Source of the DNA: Candidatus Sumerlaeota bacterium
Lineage (GTDB): Bacteria > Sumerlaeota > Sumerlaeia > JADFCT01
Assembly: GCA_017161665.1 (NCBI GenBank)
Contig: JADFCT010000206.1
Span: forward strand, 1 to 6,949
Length of the DNA stretch: 6,949 nucleotides
Reading direction: 5' to 3'
Made by a program: the position numbers and the translations under genes. Position 1 is the first letter of the stretch. Each line of letters opens with the position of its first letter. Of this stretch, positions 1 through 5,857 are shown piece by piece. The notes under the pieces are model-generated. The model was not told where the DNA came from. It saw only the letters and a list, made by a program, of their open reading frames with translations, and did no database searches.

Positions 1-548
1 TCGCCCTTTCGGCCATCGTGGGACAGCAAATCGGGAAAGGGGCCATCCCCATTGCGCAAAAAGCCACGCGGAATGTCGCAATCATGGTCTTTGGTTATAT
101 GGCCTTTATCGCCTTCCTCTTTGTCGCCATCCCCCGCCCCCTTCTGATACTGCTACTGGAAAACAGACCCAACGATCCCAATTTTGAGGAAATCATGGAT
201 CTGTCCGTCATGCTGATGCGTATCGTGGCCATATACTCGCTCTTCGATGCCATCAGCCTGGTTTATTCGTCGGCCATCAAGGGCGCCGGGGACACGCGCT
301 TCGTCATGTGGGTCACTCTGGCCATGTCGACGGGAGTCCTGATTCTGCCATCCTATCTGATCTGCTCTCAGTGGCGGACGCGGGATTCCGTCCTGTACGC
401 ATGGGGCTTCGCCGGTTTGTATATCGCCTCCATGGCCGTCATTTTCTTCCTGCGCTACAGGGCCGGACACTGGAAATCCATGCAAGTCATTGAAAAAGCC
501 GACCCCGCGAGCCTTTCCGATCTTCAGCCCGCTGCGGAAATTTCATAA
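1..548 (+). CDS. MATE-family efflux transporter, C-terminal part (partial at left edge)
   Basis: Inner-membrane antiporter of the MATE (NorM/DinF-like) family, which exports drugs or other organic cations using a Na+ or H+ gradient. The reading frame is open to the left edge (first full codon at base 3) and ends at TAA 546-548, giving 181 visible residues, under half of a usual 450-residue MATE protein. The first residues, AIVGQQIGKGA, match the family motif that precedes a helix in the second half of the protein. Three to four hydrophobic segments follow. Between them lies the diagnostic stretch ending SSAIKGAGDTRFV, corresponding to the MATE 'alRGaGDTrfp' signature. The C-terminus has a basic RYRAGHWKSMQVIE tail, typical of the family. 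The GTG at base 18 is inside the conserved motif and is not a real start. The gene converges on the sulfatase gene, and nothing links it to sugar metabolism. The substrate cannot be told from this part. Confidence 0.87.
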   Translation, partial: ALSAIVGQQIGKGAIPIAQKATRNVAIMVFGYMAFIAFLFVAIPRPLLILLLENRPNDPNFEEIMDLSVMLMRIVAIYSLFDAISLVYSSAIKGAGDTRFVMWVTLAMSTGVLILPSYLICSQWRTRDSVLYAWGFAGLYIASMAVIFFLRYRAGHWKSMQVIEKADPASLSDLQPAAEIS

Positions 549-561
549 ATGCCCCATCGGA

Positions 562-597
562 AAAAGGCGCCAAGTGGTCCCCCACCTGGCGCCTTTT
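562..597. terminator. Bidirectional rho-independent terminator between convergent genes
   Basis: The 16-base arm 562-577 pairs with 582-597 with a single A/C mismatch, leaving a 4-base loop (TCCC). The stem has a GC-rich core (GGCGCC) and is flanked by AAAA on the left and TTTT on the right, so on either strand the hairpin ends in a U run. It starts 14 bases after the MATE stop codon and ends 5 bases before the sulfatase stop codon. It therefore probably terminates both transcripts. Confidence 0.85.
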
Positions 598-602
598 GAA
601 CC

Positions 603-2195
603 CTAAGCCTTCGGTTTCTTTTCCTCAGGCACTTTGTAAAGTTCCCTCAGCCGCTTCAACTCCACTTTCAGGCCGCGCACGACATCGGCGTACGTTTCTT
701 CATTGTACACACTGCGCATTTCCTGGGGATCGGTCGCCAGATCGTAGAACTCCCATTCGTCCAGGTCATAGAAGTAAACGAGTTTGTAGCGCTGGGTGCG
801 CACGCCGTAATGGCAATAGACGGCATGGACGGCTTTTTCGCCCTCATAGTACTGATAGTAGATGGACTTGCGCCAATCGGCCGGCGTTTCCCCCTTCATC
901 AGCGGAACGAGACTGGCGCCTTGCATATCACCGGGAATCGGCGCGCCGGCCATGTCGAGGAAGGTTTCAGCCATATCCAGATTTTGAACCATCGGCTCCA
1001 CCTCCGAACCGGCTTTGACCACGCCGGGCCAACGCGCCAGGAGAGGCGTCCGCAGCGATTCCTCATAGATGAACCGCTTGTCGAACCAGCCGTGTTCGCC
1101 CAGATAGAAACTCTGGTCAGATGAATAGAAGACGACCGTGTTCTTATCCAGTCCCTTTTCCTTGAGATGATCCAGAACCCGCCCCACATTATCGTCCACG
1201 GAACGGATGCAGCGCAGATAGTCCTTCATATAGCGCTGATATTTCCAGCGCACGAGATCCTGGCCCTTGAGATCCTTTTCGAGAAAGGCCTTGTTCTTGG
1301 GGTCATAGGCGGCGTCCCAGTTTTTCCGCTGCTCCTCCGTCATGCGACCATAGGTGCGCTTCCAGGTTCCATGTTCCGGTCCTCCAGGTTGACTGGATTC
1401 TTTGCCCCAGACCTTGAGATCCGCATTCATGCGCATGGTCTTTTCGATGGTCATATCCTGTTCACGCGCTGCCGTGCCCCGCCCTTCGTAATCGTCAAAA
1501 AGGTTGTCCGGCTCGGGAATCTCCACGTCATCGAACAGGGTCAAATGATCCGGACCCGGCTCCCATTCGCGATGCGGCGCCTTATGTTGGATCATGAGCA
1601 TGAAGGGCTTGTCCGCAGCGCGTTGGTTGTCCAGCCAGTTCAGGGCCTTGTCGGTGATGAGGTCGGACACATAACCGGGTTCTTGGATAAGGCCCTTCGG
1701 CGTGATGAAGTCAGGGTTGTAGTAGTGTCCCTGACCGGGGAGGACTTCCCAGGCGTCATAACCGGCCGGTTCGGTGGCCAGATGCCATTTGCCAAAGACC
1801 GCGGTCTGATATCCGGCTTTTTGCAGGAGTTTAGGAAAGGTCTGCTGCGTGGGATCAAAGCGATCCCCGTTTTGACGGAAGCCGTTGAGATGACTGTGTT
1901 TGCCCGTTTGAATGACAGCGCGACAGGGGCCACAGATGGAGTTGGTGACAAAACTGTTCCTGAAGAGGACGCCTTCGTGGGCAAGCCGGTCAATGTTGGG
2001 CGTCGGAGCCACCTGGGCCAGTCGGCCGCCATAGGCGCTGACGGCGTTCTGGGCATGGTCATCGGAATAGATCCAAATGATATTCGGGCGCTCGGAGGCA
2101 GCCCGGGCGGCCTTGGAGCTCAGTGAATGCGCCGCCAGCCCCGCGGCGCCGAGTCCCGCGACTTTCAAAAACTGCCTTCGGTTGGATACGGTCAT
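603..2195 (-). CDS. Tat-exported formylglycine-dependent sulfatase (S1 family)
   Basis: Type I sulfatase, hydrolysing sulfate esters on a carbohydrate, probably in the periplasm or outside the cell. The 530-residue protein begins with a twin-arginine signal (NRRQFLKVAG, residues 5-14), a hydrophobic run, and a likely cleavage site after ARA-32. The alkaline-phosphatase-like fold starts at PNIIWIYSDD, with D45/D46 as probable Ca2+ ligands. The maturation motif C88-G-P-C-R92 fits C-x-P-x-R, so C88 should become formylglycine; ALA-type residues TGKHSHLNG follow. Further active-site motifs are GKWH (135-138), QHKAPH (203-208), SSDQ (358-361, metal-binding D360/Q361) and DKR (372-374). The C-terminal YDLATDPQEM is the usual small subdomain marker. 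The motif spacing resembles N-acetylglucosamine-6-sulfatase-like members (SulfAtlas S1_11), but the substrate is unproven. The start at 2195 is supported by GGGAG 7 bases upstream. It is the second gene of an operon with the TIM-barrel protein gene. Confidence 0.93.
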   Translation of the reverse strand: MTVSNRRQFLKVAGLGAAGLAAHSLSSKAARAASERPNIIWIYSDDHAQNAVSAYGGRLAQVAPTPNIDRLAHEGVLFRNSFVTNSICGPCRAVIQTGKHSHLNGFRQNGDRFDPTQQTFPKLLQKAGYQTAVFGKWHLATEPAGYDAWEVLPGQGHYYNPDFITPKGLIQEPGYVSDLITDKALNWLDNQRAADKPFMLMIQHKAPHREWEPGPDHLTLFDDVEIPEPDNLFDDYEGRGTAAREQDMTIEKTMRMNADLKVWGKESSQPGGPEHGTWKRTYGRMTEEQRKNWDAAYDPKNKAFLEKDLKGQDLVRWKYQRYMKDYLRCIRSVDDNVGRVLDHLKEKGLDKNTVVFYSSDQSFYLGEHGWFDKRFIYEESLRTPLLARWPGVVKAGSEVEPMVQNLDMAETFLDMAGAPIPGDMQGASLVPLMKGETPADWRKSIYYQYYEGEKAVHAVYCHYGVRTQRYKLVYFYDLDEWEFYDLATDPQEMRSVYNEETYADVVRGLKVELKRLRELYKVPEEKKPKA

Positions 2196-2202
2196 GAATT
2201 CT

Positions 2203-2209
2203 CTCCCTT
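2203..2209 (-). promoter_or_regulatory. Ribosome binding site of the sulfatase, overlapping the upstream stop codon
   Basis: On the minus strand the sequence reads AAGGGAG, with a 7-base spacer before the sulfatase ATG. Its first two A residues belong to the TAA stop codon (2208-2210) of the upstream gene. Ribosomes ending translation of the TIM-barrel gene therefore sit on this site, which favours translational coupling. Confidence 0.8.
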
Positions 2210-3140
2210 ATATCTTGGCATCGACGGAACGAACATAGTCGGCCGCCTGTTTGTATTCCTCCTGATTGGGCAGGTGCTCAAGCATGAGCGGCACGTCGGG
2301 CAGCTTGCGCAATTCCTTCAGGAACACAGTGTAGTCGAGATTGCCCAAGCCGGGACGGATTTCACTGAGATGAACCAACGGCTCCTCTGTCATGATCACA
2401 TCCTTGCCATGACAACTGCGGATCATGGGCCCCAACCGCTTGAAGCAGTCCCGAATCAGCGCGCCGGTGTTGTAGTAACGCTCGGGACAATTGACGATGT
2501 TGACCGGATCAAGATGAACGGCCACGCGTTCGCGATCGATGGCGCGGATCAGTTGCAGATACGAATCCACGGAATCGGGATAGGCCCACTGCATCATTTC
2601 CAGTGTATAGAACGAGCGGGTGGGCTTGACGGCGTCGATGATGGAGCGGGTGGTTTCGACAATCATGTCGAAGGTCTCGTCGGTCAGATTTTTGGCATCC
2701 GGCCCTGCCCAGTTCGCCCCACGCGAGCCGGTGATGTTGACGCAACAACGGGCGCCAATACGATCGGCCAGATCCAGGCTGGTCTGACATTTTTCCAAAG
2801 CCGCCTTGCGCTGTCCTTCGTCCGCGCTCATGGGATTGCTCCAGGCGCCAACTTCCGCGATGACCAGCCCCGCCTTCTGCGCCGCTGCTTCATAGGCGCG
2901 AACCGTGGCGTCGTCCGCCGACGGTTGCAAGGGACAATAAGCGGCCCGGTATCCGAGTTCCTTATGCTTGGCCGTCCAGTCGGCGGGGTCCTTGCTTCCT
3001 CCCACAGGACCGCCCAGCAGCAGCGTGGAAGATGCTGCCTCGGCGCCCCCCGCCTTCATCGCAAAAGCCCCCGCGAGACTGGCGCCGATCAGGGTCTGGC
3101 TAAAAACGCGGCGATTCATCGATTCCTGAATGTCATTCAT
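2208..3140 (-). CDS. Tat-exported TIM-barrel protein, sugar phosphate isomerase/epimerase family (xylose isomerase-like)
   Basis: Member of the AP endonuclease 2/xylose isomerase-like TIM-barrel superfamily, whose members isomerise, epimerise or rearrange sugars and polyols at a divalent metal. The preferred start at 3140 gives 310 residues. The N-terminus MNDIQESMNRRVFSQTL contains a twin-arginine motif (R10-R11-V-F), then a hydrophobic segment and a likely cleavage site after AEA-35. Probable metal ligands in family order are E181 (TLEMM), D211 (HLDPVN), H244 (CHGKD) and E288 (LEHLP), so the site looks intact. The IAEVGAW and ARCCVNITG strands are typical of the family. Start choice: the 3140 ATG has GAAAGGG eight bases upstream. 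An in-frame ATG at 3119 has AGGA four bases upstream and would keep the Tat motif, so it is a real alternative. The ATG at 3164 lacks a ribosome binding site. The gene lies 12 nt upstream of the sulfatase. The substrate is unknown. Confidence 0.85.
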   Translation of the reverse strand: MNDIQESMNRRVFSQTLIGASLAGAFAMKAGGAEAASSTLLLGGPVGGSKDPADWTAKHKELGYRAAYCPLQPSADDATVRAYEAAAQKAGLVIAEVGAWSNPMSADEGQRKAALEKCQTSLDLADRIGARCCVNITGSRGANWAGPDAKNLTDETFDMIVETTRSIIDAVKPTRSFYTLEMMQWAYPDSVDSYLQLIRAIDRERVAVHLDPVNIVNCPERYYNTGALIRDCFKRLGPMIRSCHGKDVIMTEEPLVHLSEIRPGLGNLDYTVFLKELRKLPDVPLMLEHLPNQEEYKQAADYVRSVDAKI

Positions 3141-3148
3141 CGTGTGTG

Positions 3149-3155
3149 CCCTTTC
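3149..3155 (-). promoter_or_regulatory. Ribosome binding site deciding the start of the TIM-barrel gene
   Basis: The minus strand reads GAAAGGG, eight bases before the ATG at 3140. It resembles the AAAGGGAG and AAGGGAG sites of the other two complete genes here. This favours 3140 over the in-frame ATG at 3164, whose upstream bases show no purine-rich site. It does not exclude the ATG at 3119. Confidence 0.55.
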
Positions 3156-3166
3156 ATTGGTCATAT

Positions 3167-3184
3167 CTTATAAAACGCTATAAG
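3167..3184. promoter_or_regulatory. Inverted repeat CTTATA-N6-TATAAG upstream of the TIM-barrel/sulfatase operon
   Basis: Two perfect 6-base arms (3167-3172 and 3179-3184) flank a 6-base AAACGC spacer, 27 bases before the preferred start codon. On the minus strand the proximal arm reads TATAAG, which resembles a -10 box. A poor -35 candidate (TCGATA) lies 19 bases further upstream. The terminator of the GH51 gene lies just beyond, so the operon promoter must fall in roughly 3150-3208 if it is not served by read-through. The repeat could be an operator overlapping the promoter. Confidence 0.4.
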
Positions 3185-3200
3185 TTCGTCGTATCGACCC

Positions 3201-3238
3201 TAAAGAAATCCCCGGCCCAATGTCAAGGGCCGGGGATG
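3201..3238 (-). terminator. Rho-independent terminator of the GH51 gene
   Basis: A perfect 11-bp stem is formed by 3208-3218 and 3227-3237 (core CCCCGGCCC/GGGCCGGGG) with an 8-base loop. On the minus strand it is followed by TTTCTTTA. It lies 77 bases after the GH51 stop codon and before the next operon, so it separates the two transcription units. On the plus strand there is only a short GTTT after the stem, and no plus-strand gene here needs it. Confidence 0.85.
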
Positions 3239-3314
3239 TTTGACACGATGATTTCGATTGTGGAACAGGAGTTGGGGGAATTCAACCGCCACGCCCACTG
3301 ATATAAAACGTCCC

Positions 3315-5732
3315 CTACTTCACATTGAACCGATAGATGGACGCGCTCAGCGGCGGCAATTCCAGCGTGTCGCCCGTCAGGGTGAAAGCCTCCTCATGGA
3401 TCGTCACGACTAAATCCTTGCCCGGCTCATTATACGCGCCCGGTTCAGGCCCTGAGAGTCGATGGACGGTCCCTGCGGTTGGCGCCTTTCCTCCCGAAAA
3501 GCCGAGTTTGAGTTCCTGCGCTTCCTCAAGGGGATTCACCACAGACAACGTCAATGTCTTGCGATCTTCCGTCCAGGCGGCGGCGACGTCCAGAACACGC
3601 CCTTTGTTTTCAACGGTCAGCGGATGGGCGCCGTATTGTTTTCGATACATGGCCAGAATCTGACCGGTGGTGGCAAAGGCCGCGTCCGTCTTGGTCGTCT
3701 TGATCGCGCCGATCACGTTGACCGTCTGCGCATAGTTGGCCATGTAGTAGATATCGCTGTTGCGGTAAAACTCGTGGAGGCCGGCGGCGATGCCAAGGGC
3801 GTCTTTGAGGAAATAGCGCGTGCCGAGTTCGCCATACACATGGGGCCCATACCAGTAGTTCCATTCATCCATGGCCACCCGGATATCTTTCCCCTCCAAC
3901 TGGGGAATGGTCTTGCGATACTCGCGATGGGCATCGGCGATCCGTCGGATTTGACGGACCGGCAGATTGACGTGACCCACCAGGCTGTTTCGGTCTTCCT
4001 GAACATAGAAGTGTTCGCTGAGAAGGTCCATATTGTCTGCGCATCGTTCCAACATGCCACGCGACCAATTGCCCGCCTCACCGACGCCGACGAGTTTGAG
4101 ATCCGGATCGACGCTCCACATACGCTCGGCGAACAGGTTGTGCTTGATCGTGTAATGGTTCAGGGACATATAGCCCAATTGCCAGCTCCCGAACATTTCG
4201 TTGCCCACACACCACCATTCGATATCAAAGGGTTCGGCATCCCCGTTCTCCGCGCGCCATTGACCCATGGCCGTGTCCACACCCCCGTTGGAATATTCAA
4301 CTTCCTCCATGGCGGACCAGGCATCGCCGAAGCCGGTATTGACCGCGATCATCGGTTCGGTGTTGATGAGGCGACAGAATTTGACAAACTCATGGATTCC
4401 CACATCATTCGGCTCAATGCCGGTCCATGCGGGATTGCGGCGGGTAGGCCGTTTGTCGGGATCACCAATGCCATCGCGCCACTCATAGCCACTGACAAAG
4501 TTGCCACCGGGCCAGCGATAAATGGGAGAATCCAGTTCCTTGAGCAGAGCCAGCACATCGGGACGGAAGCCCTCGACGTTATCGGCGGGCATTAACGAAA
4601 CCGCCGCTATCTGAAACGTCCCCTTACCGGAACCGATAATCTGGAGACGCCCGTTTTCCGTCGATGCGCCCGCCTTGAATTGAAGGGGGTATTTCGTGAA
4701 TTCTTTGGACAAACGGGGAATCGAGACCACGGAACGCTCATCGGCCCCATCGCCCCAGATCAGACGCGCCTCCACCGGTCCGGAACCTTCCACGGCGGCC
4801 AGGACGACACGCCCCACATACTCCTTCCCCTCAATCAGGGCGAGATCCAGTTGCTCAATGCCGGCTGCGTCGGCCTTCACCGTCACCTGCGGCACAGCCT
4901 GACGGGTCCAGTCGTTTTCCTCAACCATTGAAACAACAGCGCCTGTCCCCACAATTCGCCAGGGGGAAGCCACCAGGATATCGAAGAAGATTTCGCCCGG
5001 TTGCTTCTCCCGGTTCATATTGCGGTAGGGTTTATAGTCCGTCGTGATGGGGAAAATGAATTTGCGATCCTCGAGCATCTCGGCCCAGATGCCGCCATAA
5101 ATACACCGGCCCAAATGCTCAATAAATTGACCATAAATATACTTGGAAATCGGCTCACCAGTTGTGGACAGATCCACGACAGCTTCGTTCGGTCCCGGCG
5201 GTGTGGTGGACAGACATTCCAAGACAATGTCATCATACCAGGCCGTCCCGGTAGCCGAACCCCAACCGCCCAGGAGACAGTTAATCTGAACGGAGCCTTC
5301 GGCCATGGTCTCGAAAGTCATTTCGACTTTCGTCCAGTCGGTAGTGCCCTTGAGAGCGCGGGTGGCCCCCTCGCGGGAGTGGAGATTCAACAAGGCCCCG
5401 CGTCCGGATTCCGTTTCGACACCCCGCGTCCGAATCCAACCCGTCAGTCGGTAGGTGGAAAAGGCTTTGACCGGAACACGGGCATGCCACGCCGAATCCA
5501 CGCCTTCGCGCGCCTGAATCTCCAGACACCGTCCAGTCCCGCGACCCTGATCGGAGATTGAGAACGCCCCCTGCCCCGCCCAGTTTGTCTGTCGCCATTG
5601 CTCGCGGATTGGTTCCGGCTGTTCGAAATCGAATGTCACGGACTCGGCAGGGGAAACCGAAGCCAGGCAAACGATCATCGCCAGGGCCAGGCCCAGACCC
5701 AACCACAGGTTTCCTTGTCTGTTGTTTTTCAT
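3315..5732 (-). CDS. Secreted GH51 alpha-L-arabinofuranosidase with N-terminal carbohydrate-binding-like domain
   Basis: Retaining exo-glycosidase predicted to release terminal alpha-L-arabinofuranose from arabinan, arabinoxylan or arabinogalactan. The 805-residue protein has a Sec signal peptide (hydrophobic core 10-25, likely cut after SPA-29). VCLAS is not a lipobox. Residues about 32-173 form a CBM4/9-like beta-sandwich (FDFEQPEP at the start, WYDDIVLE at the end). GH51 homology begins near 190 (IYGQFIEHLGRCIYGG, 199-214). About 250-385 looks like a second beta-sandwich before the barrel. The barrel includes RWPGGNF (406-412), acid/base E512 in VGNEMFGSW, nucleophile E623 in MDEWNYW, and NYAQTVNVIGAI (666-677). 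A C-terminal beta domain ends the protein. It is much longer than the 500-residue core enzymes. The start at 5732 has AAAGGGAG five bases away; an extension to 5882 would be Arg-rich, lack a signal and overlap the isomerase gene. It is flanked by terminators and so is probably monocistronic. Confidence 0.93.
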   Translation of the reverse strand: MKNNRQGNLWLGLGLALAMIVCLASVSPAESVTFDFEQPEPIREQWRQTNWAGQGAFSISDQGRGTGRCLEIQAREGVDSAWHARVPVKAFSTYRLTGWIRTRGVETESGRGALLNLHSREGATRALKGTTDWTKVEMTFETMAEGSVQINCLLGGWGSATGTAWYDDIVLECLSTTPPGPNEAVVDLSTTGEPISKYIYGQFIEHLGRCIYGGIWAEMLEDRKFIFPITTDYKPYRNMNREKQPGEIFFDILVASPWRIVGTGAVVSMVEENDWTRQAVPQVTVKADAAGIEQLDLALIEGKEYVGRVVLAAVEGSGPVEARLIWGDGADERSVVSIPRLSKEFTKYPLQFKAGASTENGRLQIIGSGKGTFQIAAVSLMPADNVEGFRPDVLALLKELDSPIYRWPGGNFVSGYEWRDGIGDPDKRPTRRNPAWTGIEPNDVGIHEFVKFCRLINTEPMIAVNTGFGDAWSAMEEVEYSNGGVDTAMGQWRAENGDAEPFDIEWWCVGNEMFGSWQLGYMSLNHYTIKHNLFAERMWSVDPDLKLVGVGEAGNWSRGMLERCADNMDLLSEHFYVQEDRNSLVGHVNLPVRQIRRIADAHREYRKTIPQLEGKDIRVAMDEWNYWYGPHVYGELGTRYFLKDALGIAAGLHEFYRNSDIYYMANYAQTVNVIGAIKTTKTDAAFATTGQILAMYRKQYGAHPLTVENKGRVLDVAAAWTEDRKTLTLSVVNPLEEAQELKLGFSGGKAPTAGTVHRLSGPEPGAYNEPGKDLVVTIHEEAFTLTGDTLELPPLSASIYRFNVK

Positions 5733-5737
5733 AACTG

Positions 5738-5745
5738 CTCCCTTT
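5738..5745 (-). promoter_or_regulatory. Ribosome binding site deciding the GH51 start
   Basis: AAAGGGAG on the minus strand, five bases before the ATG at 5732. The codons that follow encode a classical signal peptide, so this fixes the start over the in-frame ATG at 5882. Confidence 0.8.
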
Positions 5746-5755
5746 CGTCTCAAAA

Positions 5756-5765
5756 TATGCGCATA
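5756..5765. promoter_or_regulatory. 10-bp perfect palindrome in the GH51 leader
   Basis: TATGCGCATA is self-complementary and lies 23 bases before the GH51 start codon, between the candidate -35 box and the ribosome binding site. It is a possible regulator-binding half-site pair. A palindrome this short can arise by chance, so this is tentative. Confidence 0.3.
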
Positions 5766-5778
5766 CCGACGCGCTGTT

Positions 5779-5792
5779 TTTACACGTGTCAA
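5779..5792. promoter_or_regulatory. Near-palindrome overlapping a TTGACA -35-like box upstream of GH51
   Basis: Twelve of fourteen bases of TTTACACGTGTCAA are symmetric, with a perfect ACACGTGT centre. Read on the minus strand, the right end is an exact TTGACA (5787-5792), 54 bases before the GH51 start. No good -10 box sits 16-18 bases downstream; CATATT occurs 27 bases away, which is too far for a sigma-70 promoter. The CG-centred even symmetry is like LacI-family operators. Position just downstream of the upstream gene's terminator suits control of GH51. Confidence 0.4.
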
Positions 5793-5802
5793 TCCAAAGG
5801 AG

Positions 5803-5836
5803 AAAAAGAGGACAAGACCGCGAACGACCTTGCCTC
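5803..5836 (-). terminator. UUCG-loop rho-independent terminator of the isomerase gene
   Basis: On the minus strand a 12-bp stem (eight pairs next to the loop including two G-U, then four more after one bulged U) closes on a TTCG tetraloop. It is followed directly by TTTTTC. On plus coordinates the arms are 5808-5811 with 5833-5836, and 5813-5820 with 5825-5832; 5812 is bulged. It begins 21 bases after the isomerase stop codon, so the isomerase and GH51 genes are probably separate transcription units. Confidence 0.82.
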
Positions 5837-5857
5837 TCGCCTCCGCTTCACCCCGTC

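Noticed and set aside
18..548. Complete small membrane protein starting at the GTG at 18
   Set aside because: The GTG lies inside a conserved MATE motif and the frame is open to the left edge, so it is the end of a longer gene.
1167..2126. Plus-strand open frame of 319 codons opposite the sulfatase gene
   Set aside because: It is antisense to a well-supported sulfatase with all catalytic motifs, shows no recognisable domain, and has no ribosome binding site; a shadow of GC-rich codon use.
2127..3173. Plus-strand open frame of 348 codons opposite the TIM-barrel gene
   Set aside because: Fully antisense to a gene with an intact metal site and Tat signal; the translation has no domain I recognise.
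3220..3225. TTGACA-like sequence on the minus strand within the loop of the GH51 terminator
   Set aside because: No -10 box at suitable distance downstream (TTAGGG at 17 bases); it is better explained as part of the terminator loop.
3248..3301. Tiny plus-strand open frame of 17 residues in the intergenic region
   Set aside because: No ribosome binding site upstream and too short to judge; it also lies opposite the 3' untranslated part of the GH51 transcript.
3462..4595. Plus-strand open frame of 377 codons opposite GH51
   Set aside because: Antisense to the most conserved part of the GH51 barrel; no domain or upstream signal.
5663..5677. Possible lipoprotein signal (Cys in the GH51 signal peptide)
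   Set aside because: The residues before the Cys (MIV) do not fit a lipobox, and a normal signal peptidase I site (SPA) follows.
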